A stretch of DNA of 64,000 bases from assembly GCA_965214495.1 (NCBI GenBank), contig OZ243958.1:1302001-1366000 (forward strand), in the 5' to 3' direction. Below the pieces are notes generated by a model that saw nothing but the letters and a program-made list of their open reading frames with translations, made no database searches and was not told the DNA's origin. The translations under genes and the position numbers were made by a program. The first letter of the stretch is position 1; each line of letters begins with the position of its first letter. Shown here one piece after another: positions 37,488 through 46,656 of the stretch. The stretch comes from JANQOH01 sp965214495. GTDB lineage: Bacteria > Pseudomonadota > Alphaproteobacteria > UBA7887.

Positions 37488-38777
37488 CTATGTCGGCGCC
37501 TCAGGTGCACCCCGACAGCCGCCGCGGGAGTGGGCCGATGGATCGGGAACGAAGCCGTGCGCCACACGGTCGGATTCGGGACCACGCATCGCGCGCGCGA
37601 GGAGCAGCGCCTTCAGGGCGGAAACGGTAAGCGCCGGGCGTTCGGCGAGCAGACAAGCGGCGAGCGCGGTGATTCGCGCCGCCGCGAAGCTCGACCCCGA
37701 AACATCGCGTTCCACGCCGTCGAACCCGACCGCCCGAGCGCCTTCCACCGACACCATCACGTCCACCCGTCGTCGCCCCCAATTGGCGCTTCCATCCAGA
37801 CGGCCGTCGCCGGTTGCCGCGGTCACCGTGACCTGGTTGATCAGGTCGAGGGCCGCGGGATACATCGGCTGCCGGTCGATGTCGCGGTGGCGGTTGCCCG
37901 CAGCGACAACGAACAGAATCTCCGAATGCGCGCGCGCCGCCGCTTCGTAGGCCCTCCATCGGTCCCGGTCGTCGCTCGCCAGCGACAGGTTGACCAGCCG
38001 CACGCCGGCGTGCGCCGCGTCGTCCACCAACGCCGCCATGCGGTTCATTGCAGGGCGCGGGTAGCGATACGGCACCAGTCGGGCGACACGGGATTCCCGC
38101 GCGATCAGGCTCGCGATCCGGGTACCGTGACGCGCCGGAAACATCGCCGAACGCACCGGGTCGGCATCGAACGGGCGGCGATCGAGATCCCAGTAGTCGT
38201 AGCCGAGAAGGCGGCCGGTATCGCCCCGCGCCAGGCGTGCCGACAATTCCGGCAACAGATAGTTGACCCCGGTGTCGATGAGGCCGACGAGCACGCCGCC
38301 GGGATCGGACGCTGCCGGCACCGGTGGATCGACAGGCTCGCTGCGACCGGTGGGCTCGAGATTCTCGTCGAGCATCTCGATCGCGACCGGGACGCCGCGC
38401 GAATCGAGCCGCAATCGCCGCGCCTCCCGAATACGGCATCGCGCGTCGGCGACCACGACGAGTCGCGCTCGACCGTCGTCCGCCGCCCGAATCTCGGCGG
38501 TCACCTGACCGAGCGTACCCCGGGGCACGAAACGGGAAACCGCGATCGTCGCACCATCGAGGAGAAATTCGACACGCCAGCCGGTGATGTCGATGGCGCG
38601 CGCCCGGCCTGCCAAGCCGAGATACCCCGGCAGACCGGGACCGATCGCCGCCGCCCCGGCAACATGCGGCACGGCGCAGGCGCGGGCGAGCGCGACCTTG
38701 ACCGTTGACGAATAATCGGGTTCCGCGGCGGCCGACGCCGCGGCGATCAGGAAGAACGCCGGCGCCGGGAAGCGCAC
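37488..38777 (-). CDS. Secreted subtilisin-like (S8) protease at the end of the bat operon
   Basis: A 429-residue protein with a signal-like start (RFPAPAFFLIAAASAAAEP), a unique N-terminal region (about residues 25-165) and an S8 domain. The triad is Asp in LVGLIDTGVNYLLP, His in PARHGTRIASL and Ser in DVSGSSFAAARI. VVAAGNRHRD holds the oxyanion Asn. The GTG start at 38777 is one base after the batC stop, so it is the last gene of the MoxR-Bat operon. This is an unusual partner for that operon. All catalytic residues are present, so it is likely active in the periplasm or outside. Confidence 0.9.
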   Translation of the reverse strand: MRFPAPAFFLIAAASAAAEPDYSSTVKVALARACAVPHVAGAAAIGPGLPGYLGLAGRARAIDITGWRVEFLLDGATIAVSRFVPRGTLGQVTAEIRAADDGRARLVVVADARCRIREARRLRLDSRGVPVAIEMLDENLEPTGRSEPVDPPVPAASDPGGVLVGLIDTGVNYLLPELSARLARGDTGRLLGYDYWDLDRRPFDADPVRSAMFPARHGTRIASLIARESRVARLVPYRYPRPAMNRMAALVDDAAHAGVRLVNLSLASDDRDRWRAYEAAARAHSEILFVVAAGNRHRDIDRQPMYPAALDLINQVTVTAATGDGRLDGSANWGRRRVDVMVSVEGARAVGFDGVERDVSGSSFAAARITALAACLLAERPALTVSALKALLLARAMRGPESDRVAHGFVPDPSAHSRGGCRGAPEAPT

Positions 38778-38778
38778 G

Positions 38779-39606
38779 CTACCAGGGCTTGGCCACCTTG
38801 GCGTCGCGCATCCGCGCCTGGCGCCATTGTTGGCGCAACGCCTCGGCCGCCTGCGCCCGGTCGCGCACCAGATCGACCATCTCCTGCGCCTGCTCGGCAG
38901 TCATCTCCCGCTGCGATCCGCCGGCCTGGGTCTGCGCGGAATTGTTCTGCGAGGGCGCGCCCTGCGGCGCCTGTTCGCCTTGCTCGCCTCTCGGCTCGAG
39001 TCCTTCGTCGGCGGCGTCTTCCCGGTCGCGCGTGCGATCGCTGTCGGACTGTTCGTCGAAGAACTGGCCCCGGTTCTGCGACGCCGCGACGTTCACCGCC
39101 TCGGGGTTCTGAATCCCCTGCATGCGCTGCCGCCTCAGCTCGTCGTGCATGCGGTCGGCGAGTTCGAGGTTGTACATCGCGTCGGCGATGTCGGGGTCGA
39201 GCGCCAGGGCTTCGCGATAGCTCTCCATCGCATCGCGGATCGGCGTCACGGCGTCGCGGAAGGTGCGCATGGCATTGATCGCCACCTGATATTGCACGTT
39301 TCCGAGGTTGTAGTGGGCGCGCGCCGCGAGCCGCCGGTCGTCGGAGTCGATGGCGCGCACGAACGCCGCGCGCGCCGCCTTCAGGTCGTGCAACTTGAAC
39401 AGCGCGGCGCCGCGGTTGAACGCGATCTCCGGTGTTTCCGGCAGCATGTCGCGCGCGATCTCGTAGAGATCGGCGGCATCGCGGTAACGCTCCTCGTCAT
39501 AAGCCTTGTTGGCCAGCGCGACCGCCTGCCAGGGGGTCTCGACATCCTCGAAACCGCAGAGCGCGAACAGCATCGCCGCCGCCGCAACACCTCGGACCGC
39601 GCGCAT
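38779..39606 (-). CDS. BatC-like TPR protein
   Basis: A 275-residue protein with a signal-like start (MRAVRGVAAAAMLFALCGF, possible lipoprotein Cys at 17) and TPR repeats (about residues 30-150, WQAVALANKAYDEERYRDAA, AARAHYNLGNVQYQ, YREALALDPDIADAMYNLEL). A low-complexity Gln/Gly/Glu-rich tail ends in a charged helix. TPR proteins of this kind accompany the VWA proteins BatA and BatB in aerotolerance operons and probably act as scaffolds in the periplasm. The ATG at 39606 lies two bases after the batB stop. Confidence 0.85.
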   Translation of the reverse strand: MRAVRGVAAAAMLFALCGFEDVETPWQAVALANKAYDEERYRDAADLYEIARDMLPETPEIAFNRGAALFKLHDLKAARAAFVRAIDSDDRRLAARAHYNLGNVQYQVAINAMRTFRDAVTPIRDAMESYREALALDPDIADAMYNLELADRMHDELRRQRMQGIQNPEAVNVAASQNRGQFFDEQSDSDRTRDREDAADEGLEPRGEQGEQAPQGAPSQNNSAQTQAGGSQREMTAEQAQEMVDLVRDRAQAAEALRQQWRQARMRDAKVAKPW

Positions 39607-39608
39607 GG

Positions 39609-40631
39609 CTACATCTCCTCCGGCTGCGCCGGACGTTCGGGAATGACCATCTCGGCCGCCAGCAACAACAGCGCGACCAGCGCAAACAGGGCGTAGCGGT
39701 CGGCCTTGCGTTCGCCCTGGCCGGTTTCCAGCGCCCGCCGAGGCTTGTCGGCGATCTCGGCTTCGAACAGCGCGTCGAGCGCAATCGGACCGGTGCGTGC
39801 GGGAACATAGGCGCCACCGCCGCCGCGAGCCATGGCGCGCAGTTGCGACTCGCCCATCACCGACACGACATCGGCGCCGCCGAAACGCAGATACCGCCGC
39901 GCTCCCTCTCCGGTGACGACGGGAATGCGCGCGCCCTTCTCCGGGTCTCCGACCCCGACGGTGTATAGCCCGACCCCCTCGTCGGCCGCCTGCCGCGCCG
40001 CCTCGCGGGCGCCGCCGCGATGGTCTTCGCCGTCGCTGATAACGATGAAATCGGTATGCATCGCGTCGAGCGCACCGAAGCCGAACAGGGTCTTGCGAAC
40101 CGCGTCGCCTAGCGCGCTGCCGCGCCGGTCGATGATCTCGGTGGTCACCTGCGCCAGCCGGTTGCGGAAGAACGCGTAGTCCAGGGTGAGCGGGCTTTGC
40201 AGACGGGCGCGGCCGGCGAAGATCACCAGCCCCACGCGATAACCGCCATGCTCGGCGAGACTTTCGGTAAAGGCGGTGATCGCGGCCTTCGCGGCTTGCA
40301 GACGATTGGGTTCGGCGTCTTCCGCCAACATGCTGCGCGAGACATCGAGCAGGATGTAGATGTCGCGGCCCCGGCGTTCGGCGTCGCCGAGCTCGCGACC
40401 CCATTGCGGCTGCATCGCGGCGATCGCCAGCATCGCGGTCGCCGCGGCCAGGCAGACCGCCCTGGCGGCGCGGCGGCGCCAGCTGTAGCGGCCGACCAGC
40501 GCCGGCGCCAGACCCGGATCGACGAACGCCGTCAGCGCCCGGCGCCGACGGCGGAACCCGTGGACGTAGAACGCGGCCATAATCGGAACCGCGAGCAGCG
40601 CCGCCGCCAGCCAGGGAGCCGCGAAGCTCAC
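39609..40631 (-). CDS. BatB-like VWA-domain membrane protein
   Basis: A 340-residue protein with N-terminal membrane helices (about residues 5-25 and 58-75), a von Willebrand A domain with the MIDAS motif in YILLDVSRSMLAEDAEPNR, TDFIVISDGEDHRGG later on, and a C-terminal helix (YALFALVALLLLAAEMVI). VWA domains bind partners through a metal ion. It overlaps the batA stop by four bases. The second VWA protein of the operon corresponds to BatB. Confidence 0.9.
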   Translation of the reverse strand: MSFAAPWLAAALLAVPIMAAFYVHGFRRRRRALTAFVDPGLAPALVGRYSWRRRAARAVCLAAATAMLAIAAMQPQWGRELGDAERRGRDIYILLDVSRSMLAEDAEPNRLQAAKAAITAFTESLAEHGGYRVGLVIFAGRARLQSPLTLDYAFFRNRLAQVTTEIIDRRGSALGDAVRKTLFGFGALDAMHTDFIVISDGEDHRGGAREAARQAADEGVGLYTVGVGDPEKGARIPVVTGEGARRYLRFGGADVVSVMGESQLRAMARGGGGAYVPARTGPIALDALFEAEIADKPRRALETGQGERKADRYALFALVALLLLAAEMVIPERPAQPEEM

Positions 40632-41656
40632 GGTAACGCCCGCAGACGCGTGTTGACGAGCACCCCTTCGCCGAACAGCAACAGCAAGGCCGCCAGCAGC
40701 AGCGCCGGATAGCCTTCGATATAGCGCTGGTACTGCTCCGCAACGTTGGTCGATTTCTCGAGCCGGTCGATCTCATCGTAGATTTCCCTCAGGGCTTGGC
40801 CGTCGGTCGCCCGGAAATAGCGTCCGCCGGTCGCCTCGGCCATGCCCGTCAGGGTCTGCTCGTCGATGAAGACCTGGGTCGGCACCATCACGATCGTATC
40901 GTCGCCCTGGCGTACCGGGGTCATCGCGGTGCCCCGCGTGCCGGTGCCGATAGTGTAGATCTTGATGCCCAGCGCGTGCGCGGCGGCGGCGCTCTCCACC
41001 GGTTCGGTATTGCCGGCATTGTTGCTGCCGTCGGTGAGCACGATCATCACTTTGCTCTTGGCGCCGGCGCGTTGCAGCAATTCGGCCCCCATCACCACCG
41101 CGTCGCCGATCGCCGTGCCGTCCTCCTCGGCGATCTGAACGATGTCGATTTCATCGAGCGCCAGCAGAAGCGCGTCATGGTCGAGTGTCAGCGGACTCAG
41201 ATTGTCGCTGAAACGCGCGAAGGTGACCATGCCGATCAGGTCTCCCTCGCGCCCCGATTCGGTGTCTTCCCGGCCATCGCCATCAACGAAACCGCGGAAG
41301 GTTTCCTTCACCGCCTCGAGACGGTTGGCGGGTTCGTCGCCGACCTGAAGGTCGAGCGCTCCCATGCTGCTCGAAATATCGACCGCCATGACGATCGCGA
41401 TGCCGTCGCGATAGATGCGCGTGACCTGCTGTCCCCATTGCGGGCGCGCCAGGGCAACGATGCACAGCGCGAGCACCAGCGGACGCACGAACGGGAGCGC
41501 GGCGCGCAGGCGGGTCATGAAGGTCGCTCCCAGAACCGCGAGATCGCCGGTGGCCGTGTAATCCACGCTCGCCGGCCGGTCGCGCCGCCGCACCCACAGG
41601 AACAGCGCCGGCACGGCCGCGAGCAGCAGCAGCAGCCACGGATGATCGAACCTCAC
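40628..41656 (-). CDS. BatA-like VWA-domain membrane protein
   Basis: A 342-residue protein. It has N-terminal helices (HPWLLLLLAAVPALFLWV and a second at about 55-75), a VWA domain with MIDAS residues in VMAVDISSSMGALD and VMIVLTDGSNNAGN, and a C-terminal helix (YPALLLAALLLLFGEGVL). The GTG start at 41656 overlaps the upstream stop (GTGA). The first VWA protein of a MoxR operon corresponds to BatA. It is anchored in the inner membrane with the VWA domain probably facing the periplasm. Confidence 0.9.
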   Translation of the reverse strand: MRFDHPWLLLLLAAVPALFLWVRRRDRPASVDYTATGDLAVLGATFMTRLRAALPFVRPLVLALCIVALARPQWGQQVTRIYRDGIAIVMAVDISSSMGALDLQVGDEPANRLEAVKETFRGFVDGDGREDTESGREGDLIGMVTFARFSDNLSPLTLDHDALLLALDEIDIVQIAEEDGTAIGDAVVMGAELLQRAGAKSKVMIVLTDGSNNAGNTEPVESAAAAHALGIKIYTIGTGTRGTAMTPVRQGDDTIVMVPTQVFIDEQTLTGMAEATGGRYFRATDGQALREIYDEIDRLEKSTNVAEQYQRYIEGYPALLLAALLLLFGEGVLVNTRLRALP

Positions 41657-42759
41657 GCGACTTCCGCCGCGCGCGCCGCCGGCACGCGCGCCGCCGCGTC
41701 GGCGGTCTCGCGCACGAAGCCGACCGCGCTGTCGAGCGCCGCCGCGGGCTCGCGGGGCCCCGGCCGGTAGCGAGCGAACTTCACGCGGTCGCAAAAGTCG
41801 AGGAACGCGCCCAACATGCCGCGATGGTCCGCAACCGTCTTGCGCGCCGCCGCCTCGTGCAACACTTCCTCGGTGGTCCGTTCCGCCGCGCGCAGGCCGA
41901 ACCGCCAGTCCAGATAGCGCCGCAGGATCGTGGAAACACGGATATGAAACGCGTCGATCTTTTCGGGTGTGTCGAGACCGGCAGCGTCGAGGCGCCGCAG
42001 CGCGGCGAGTGCCATCACATGCGCGCTTTCCATCGGCACCGGTCGTCCCGAAACGCCGCGGCGCTTTCGGCGCCACAACCAGAGGCCGGCCGCGGCGAGC
42101 GCGGCGACCGCGCCGGCGGCGAGCAGGATCGGCCGCCAGTCGATCGGAACCGGCGGCGGCGGGGGCAAGGGCACCGGCCCCAGAATGTCCTTCGGCTTGG
42201 TAAAATCGGCGTCCGGGGGCAGCACTGACGTCACCTCGACCGGCAGCGGACCGATACGCAGGAAGTCGGACGCCGCTACTCGATTGGCCAGCGGCGCCGC
42301 CGTACGACACTCGTTGAGATAGACGCAAGCGATCGACGGCACGGTGCGCCCGTCAAGCAGATTGAGCGTCAAGGCGCGGATCTCCGTCTCGCCCGCTTCG
42401 GTCGGGTCCAGATAGTAGCGCCGTTCGTTGCGCACCAGCCGGGTTCCCCCGCCCGCCACGGTGAAGGGGCCCGCCTTCTCCTCGCGCAACAGCTTGAAAC
42501 TGCCGATCTCGCCGACCACCCGGGGGAAGCTGACCAGGATCCACGGCGGCGCCTCGACCGCGAGCACGGCCTTGACCCGGTCCACGATGGGCACGGCATC
42601 GCGATCGGCGAAGAACACCGCCCGAACCGGGCCACGGACCTCCTCGACGAACACCGCGCCTTCGTCGACGGTCGGACCGTCGCGCGCTTCGCGGGCCACC
42701 TGGCCGAACGCGGGTGCAATCGACAGGGCCGTGAGCAGAACCGCCGCAAGCCCCCTCAC
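41653..42759 (-). CDS. DUF4381-like membrane protein of the MoxR operon
   Basis: A 368-residue protein. A signal-like start (RGLAAVLLTALSIAPAFG) is followed by a periplasmic beta-rich part (about residues 25-200), a Pro-rich hinge, a membrane helix (about 209-228) preceding a WRRKRR basic stretch, and a cytoplasmic helical part (STILRRYLDWRFGLRAAERT). It stands where DUF4381 proteins usually stand between DUF58 and BatA. No catalytic motif is seen. It overlaps both neighbours by four bases. Confidence 0.75.
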   Translation of the reverse strand: MRGLAAVLLTALSIAPAFGQVAREARDGPTVDEGAVFVEEVRGPVRAVFFADRDAVPIVDRVKAVLAVEAPPWILVSFPRVVGEIGSFKLLREEKAGPFTVAGGGTRLVRNERRYYLDPTEAGETEIRALTLNLLDGRTVPSIACVYLNECRTAAPLANRVAASDFLRIGPLPVEVTSVLPPDADFTKPKDILGPVPLPPPPPVPIDWRPILLAAGAVAALAAAGLWLWRRKRRGVSGRPVPMESAHVMALAALRRLDAAGLDTPEKIDAFHIRVSTILRRYLDWRFGLRAAERTTEEVLHEAAARKTVADHRGMLGAFLDFCDRVKFARYRPGPREPAAALDSAVGFVRETADAAARVPAARAAEVA

Positions 42760-43643
42760 CGCCCCTCCCCCAGCCGGCGTTCCCGGCTGCGGAAGAAGCG
42801 CATCAGCGGCCCGACATAGGGCTTCTCGGTCGGCACTTCGATGAAATCGATCCCGAGCGCGCGAAACAGGCGGCGGCGCTCTGCCCGCGCCCGCCCGCGC
42901 GCGGCGGCGAAGCGCTCGCGCACCCGCTTGCTGCCGGTATCCACCAGCCGTTCCTCGCCCGTTTCCAGGTCGCGCAAACGCACGAAACCGACCGCCGGCA
43001 AAGCGTAGTCCCGCCGGTCGATGAGGCAGATCGGCACCAGATCGTGGCGCTGTCGCGTGAGTCTGAGCGGGCGTTCGAAGTCGCCGGCGAAGAAATCCGA
43101 GATCAGGAAGCTGATCGACCGGCGCGGCATGACCTTGTGGAGATATTCCAGCGCGGCGGCGACATCGGTGCCCCGGCGACGCGGCTTGAACGCCAGCATA
43201 TCGCGGATCAGCCGCAACGCCCGGTTCTTGCCCTTGCGTGGCGGAACGAACAGTTCCACCCGGTCGGTGAACAGGATGAGGCCGACCTTGTCGTTGTTGT
43301 TGATAGCGCTCAGGGCGAGCACGGCGCCGAGCTCGATGGCGATGCGCGTCTTGCGCCGGGGACCGGAGGCGAAATGGCCGGAGGCGCTCAAATCGATCAG
43401 CAACATCACTGTCAGTTCGCGCTCTTCGACATATTGCTTGACGAAGGGCTGACCGACGCGCGCGGTCACGTTCCAGTCGATGGTGCGTACGTCGTCGCCC
43501 GGCACATATTCCCGAACCTCGGCGAACTCGATGCCCCGGCCTTTGAACACACTGTGATACTCGCCGGCGAAAATACCGTCGACGAGACGCCGGGTGCGGA
43601 TATGCACCTGGCGCACCTGCCTGAAAATCTCGGCGGGCAGCAC
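42756..43643 (-). CDS. DUF58 protein of the MoxR operon
   Basis: A 295-residue cytoplasmic protein with the DUF58 signature FKGRGIEFAEVREYVPGDD, then VRTIDWNVTAR, followed by a VWA-like fold (MLLIDLSASGHFASG). These proteins always go with MoxR ATPases and are thought to be their partners. A GTG start is used. The end overlaps the next gene (ATGA). Confidence 0.93.
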   Translation of the reverse strand: MLPAEIFRQVRQVHIRTRRLVDGIFAGEYHSVFKGRGIEFAEVREYVPGDDVRTIDWNVTARVGQPFVKQYVEERELTVMLLIDLSASGHFASGPRRKTRIAIELGAVLALSAINNNDKVGLILFTDRVELFVPPRKGKNRALRLIRDMLAFKPRRRGTDVAAALEYLHKVMPRRSISFLISDFFAGDFERPLRLTRQRHDLVPICLIDRRDYALPAVGFVRLRDLETGEERLVDTGSKRVRERFAAARGRARAERRRLFRALGIDFIEVPTEKPYVGPLMRFFRSRERRLGEGR

Positions 43644-43657
43644 GGCTGGACGGAAAC

Positions 43658-44650
43658 TCAGGGCACCGGCATACGATCGAAGATTTGCCGGATGATCTCC
43701 TCGACCGACATTTCCGCCGCTTCGGCCTCGTAAGTGATCAGCACCCGGTGACGCAGCACATCGTGGCCGATCGACTTCACGTCCTGTGGCGTGACGTAGC
43801 TGCGGCCGCGGATGAAGGCCAGCGCCTTGGCGGCCAGCGCCAGATAGATCGACGCGCGCGGCGAGGCGCCGAAATCGATGAAGCGCGCGAGATCGTCGAG
43901 CCCGTGCGCCGCCGGGTGGCGCGTCGCGAGCACCAGATCGACGATGTAGTGCTTGATCTTGTCGTCGATGTAGATGTTGTCGACGACGCGGCGCGCGGCC
44001 AGGATCGACGCAGTATCGGTCACCGCGTCGACCGGGGGCTCGGGCGCGGTCGTCGCCATGCGATCGAGAATCTCGAGTTCCTCACCGCGGTCGGGGTAGG
44101 TGATGCGCAGCTTGAGCATGAAGCGATCGGTCTGCGCTTCCGGCAGGGGATAGGTGCCTTCCTGTTCGAGCGGGTTCTGGGTCGCGAGCACCAGGAACGG
44201 TTGAGGCAAGGCGAAGCTTTCCTCGCCGATGGTCACCTGGTTCTCCTGCATCGCCTCCAGCAACGCGCTCTGCACCTTCGCGGGCGCACGGTTGATCTCG
44301 TCCGCGAGCACCAGATTGGCGAAGACCGGCCCCTTGCGGACCCGGAACGCGCCCGATTGGGGCTGATAGATCAGCGTGCCCACGAGGTCCGCCGGCAGCA
44401 GATCGGGGGTGAATTGAATACGCTGATAGTCGGAGTGCAACGCCTGCGCGAGCGCCGTCGCAGCGCGCGTCTTGGCAAGGCCGGGCGCTCCTTCGATCAA
44501 CACGTGGCCGTTCGCGAGCAACCCGACCAGCAGGCGCTCGAGCATGTATTTCTGGCCGACGATGGTGCGTTCGAACGCGTTCATCAACCCGTCGATGAAC
44601 GCGCCCTGTTCCTGAACGCGCGCGTCGATCTCCCCGACGTCAAGCGGCAT
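43658..44650 (-). CDS. MoxR-family AAA+ ATPase
   Basis: A 330-residue ATPase. Walker A is LIEGAPGLAKTRAATA, Walker B is LVLADEINRAPAKVQSALLE, sensor 1 is FLVLATQNPLEQEG, and LPEAQTDRFMLKL holds the arginine finger region. It is the first gene of a six-gene unit (MoxR, DUF58, DUF4381-like, BatA, BatB, BatC) plus an S8 protease. MoxR proteins act as chaperones that help assemble VWA-protein complexes. The 157 bases upstream to panE hold no clear promoter. Confidence 0.95.
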   Translation of the reverse strand: MPLDVGEIDARVQEQGAFIDGLMNAFERTIVGQKYMLERLLVGLLANGHVLIEGAPGLAKTRAATALAQALHSDYQRIQFTPDLLPADLVGTLIYQPQSGAFRVRKGPVFANLVLADEINRAPAKVQSALLEAMQENQVTIGEESFALPQPFLVLATQNPLEQEGTYPLPEAQTDRFMLKLRITYPDRGEELEILDRMATTAPEPPVDAVTDTASILAARRVVDNIYIDDKIKHYIVDLVLATRHPAAHGLDDLARFIDFGASPRASIYLALAAKALAFIRGRSYVTPQDVKSIGHDVLRHRVLITYEAEAAEMSVEEIIRQIFDRMPVP

Positions 44651-44807
44651 TGCGGTTCACATCTGCTGAAAAGCGCGGGCTGTCGCGGCGGCACCTATAG
44701 CACGGTCGTCAAACCGCAAACAGACAGAGGCCGCAGCGGCCGACCGGCGTTGCCGGCATGGCCGGGGCCAACCAGCTACCCACCGCCCCCGGGGGGGGAT
44801 TCCGGGA

Positions 44808-45737
44808 TCAGTGCCGCGCGCCGGCGACATGCAGCTTCAATCCGGCATAGATGCAGCGATTGACCGGGGTCGGTATGCCGGCCTCGCGGCCGAGCCGCAC
44901 GACTGCGCCGTTCAGCCAGTCGATCTCAAGCGGCTTGCCGTGCTCGAGGTCGTAAAGCGTCGAAGAGGTCATGTCTGCGGGCACCCGATCGAACAGGAAC
45001 ATCGGGTCTTCGACCAGCGCCGGATCGAGTGTCACCCCGCGCGCCGCAGCAACCGCCATGGTCTCGCGCGCGCAGATCTCCAATACCGCCCTTCCGTCCG
45101 GGTCGGCGCGAATCGGGCCGATCGGCGCACGCGCCAGCGCGGTCATGCCGTTGTGAGCGCACAGCAGGGTGAACTTGGTCCAGATCGCCGCCTCGACATC
45201 GCTCGTGAGCACCACTTCGATCCCGGCGTTCTCGCAGGCCCGGCGAAACGATTCGGCGCGTTCGCTGGCCTGCCCGTCGCGCTCGCCGAACTCGATGCGC
45301 GCCGTCTTCATGCCGTGGCGGACAAGGCCCGGCGCCTCGATCAGTGCCAGAATGTAACAGAGTCCGCCGAGCACGCACTCAGGCCCGAGGCGCGCCGCGA
45401 GGCGGTCTTCGTTCTCCACTCCGTTCTGAAGCGAAAGGACTGCCGTGTGCGGCCCGATCATCGCTGCGGCCACCTCAGCGGCCTCGTCCGTGTGGATGCT
45501 CTTCACCGCGATCAGCACCAGATCGACCGGCCCGACCGCCGCGGCCTCACCCGGTGCGACGACCGCCACCTCGGGCAGCGCACAATCGCCGAGCGGGCTC
45601 GCGATCTTCAGACCGTCGCGCCGCATCGCCGCGCCGTGCGCGCCGCACTGTACGAACACGACCTCCTCACCTGCGGCTTGCAGGCGGGCACCGAAATAGC
45701 CGCCGACCCCGCCGGCGCCGATCACCCCGATCTTCAT
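44808..45737 (-). CDS. 2-dehydropantoate 2-reductase family protein
   Basis: A 309-residue NADPH-dependent reductase of the PanE/ApbA fold. It has MKIGVIGAGGVGGYFGARLQ, VDLVLIAVKSIHTDEA, SLQNGVENEDRLA, the catalytic Lys in AIWTKFTLLCAHNGMTALAR, and EIDWLNGAVVRLGREAGIPT with the family's Glu and Asn. It makes pantoate for CoA synthesis, although several paralogues act on other keto acids. ATG 45737 is preferred over the out-of-pattern codons upstream. It is divergent from the pterin dehydratase. Confidence 0.9.
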   Translation of the reverse strand: MKIGVIGAGGVGGYFGARLQAAGEEVVFVQCGAHGAAMRRDGLKIASPLGDCALPEVAVVAPGEAAAVGPVDLVLIAVKSIHTDEAAEVAAAMIGPHTAVLSLQNGVENEDRLAARLGPECVLGGLCYILALIEAPGLVRHGMKTARIEFGERDGQASERAESFRRACENAGIEVVLTSDVEAAIWTKFTLLCAHNGMTALARAPIGPIRADPDGRAVLEICARETMAVAAARGVTLDPALVEDPMFLFDRVPADMTSSTLYDLEHGKPLEIDWLNGAVVRLGREAGIPTPVNRCIYAGLKLHVAGARH

Positions 45738-45841
45738 ACCGACCCCCTTCGCCACGCCGGCGCCATCATATCCGCCGGCGCCGCGCTCTGCGGCACGATG
45801 GCCGATCTGCTATGAACGCGGCGCATCCACGGGAGATCGCC

Positions 45842-46126
45842 ATGTCGGAGAAGATGACCGGCGGGACGCTTGCCGCCGCCGTTGCCGGGCTTGAGGGCTG
45901 GACGCTGGCGGAGGGCGAAAACGCCATCGCCAAAACCTGGCGGTTCGACGATTTCAACGCCGCATTCGGGTGGATGACCCGTGCCGCGCTCAAGGCCGAA
46001 CGTATGGACCATCACCCTGCCTGGTTCAATGTGTACAACCGCGTCGAGGTCACGCTGTCGAGCCACGATGTCGACGGAGTCAGCGACCGCGATATCGCGT
46101 TCGCGGCGTTTCTCGACAGTCTTTAG
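45842..46126 (+). CDS. phhB: Pterin-4a-carbinolamine dehydratase
   Basis: A 94-residue enzyme that recycles the pterin cofactor after aromatic hydroxylation. The family motif is KAERMDHHPAWFNVYNRVEV, with the catalytic His pair, followed by LSSHDVDGVSDRDIAFA. ATG 45842 follows GGAG. An ATG at 45812 in the same frame is possible. It shares a base with the start of the next gene. Confidence 0.93.
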   Translation: MSEKMTGGTLAAAVAGLEGWTLAEGENAIAKTWRFDDFNAAFGWMTRAALKAERMDHHPAWFNVYNRVEVTLSSHDVDGVSDRDIAFAAFLDSL

Positions 46127-46554
46127 TGGAAACGCCGCGTGCGCCGCTGCAGCTCGCGGTGGCGAGCGCAACGCCGTTCGTGCTCGGCGCCGCAGCCGTC
46201 GCGCTGGGCCCGGACTGGCTGCAAGCCACGGTCTATTACCACCTGACCAACTATGCCGCGCTGACGCTCGCTTTTCTCGGCGCCGTGTCGTGGGGGTTCG
46301 CGGCGGCTGCCGGTGCGGACCGTGTCTGGTATGCGGCCGGCGCCGCGCCGTTCCTTGTGGCCTGGCTGTCGCTCGCTGCGGTTCATCCGATGCTGCGCAC
46401 GCTCTTCCTCGTCGCCGGTTTCGCCGTCGCGTTCGCGCTCGACCTGCGGGCCGCGAAAGCCGGGCTCGCTCCGCTCTGGTATATCCGGCTGCGCAAGCCG
46501 CTCACGGCCATCGCGTTGGTCGCGTTGGGCGTGATCGCGGTGACGACCGCTTGA
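46126..46554 (+). CDS. DUF3429 membrane protein
   Basis: A 142-residue protein with about five hydrophobic segments (for example TPFVLGAAAVALGPDWL, AALTLAFLGAVSWGFAAAA, FLVAWLSLAAVHP, FLVAGFAVAFAL). It matches the DUF3429 pattern of small inner-membrane proteins (HLTNYAALTLAFLGAVSWG, and W-Y-x-x-LR-KPLT near the end). The GTG start overlaps the phhB stop by one base. The function of the family is unknown. Confidence 0.75.
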   Translation: METPRAPLQLAVASATPFVLGAAAVALGPDWLQATVYYHLTNYAALTLAFLGAVSWGFAAAAGADRVWYAAGAAPFLVAWLSLAAVHPMLRTLFLVAGFAVAFALDLRAAKAGLAPLWYIRLRKPLTAIALVALGVIAVTTA

Positions 46555-46621
46555 AGCGCGCCGTGTTCCACGTGTCGCTGCCGGGCGGGCGGCCCTCGGC
46601 GGCCTCTGCTGTGCCCCGGCG

Positions 46622-46651
46622 TTGACAGCACCCGTGCACCGGTCCGATATG
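46622..46651 (+). promoter_or_regulatory. Candidate purD promoter, leaderless
   Basis: TTGACA (46622-46627), 18 bases, then GATATG (46646-46651). The ATG of purD is at 46657, where transcription would begin. No ribosome site fits between, so a leaderless mRNA is likely. Confidence 0.5.
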
Positions 46652-46656
46652 GCGCG

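Noticed and set aside
39607..40776. Extension of the BatC frame to 665 codons
   Set aside because: The extra part is an out-of-frame copy of batB; the signal-like start at 39606 fits the operon spacing.
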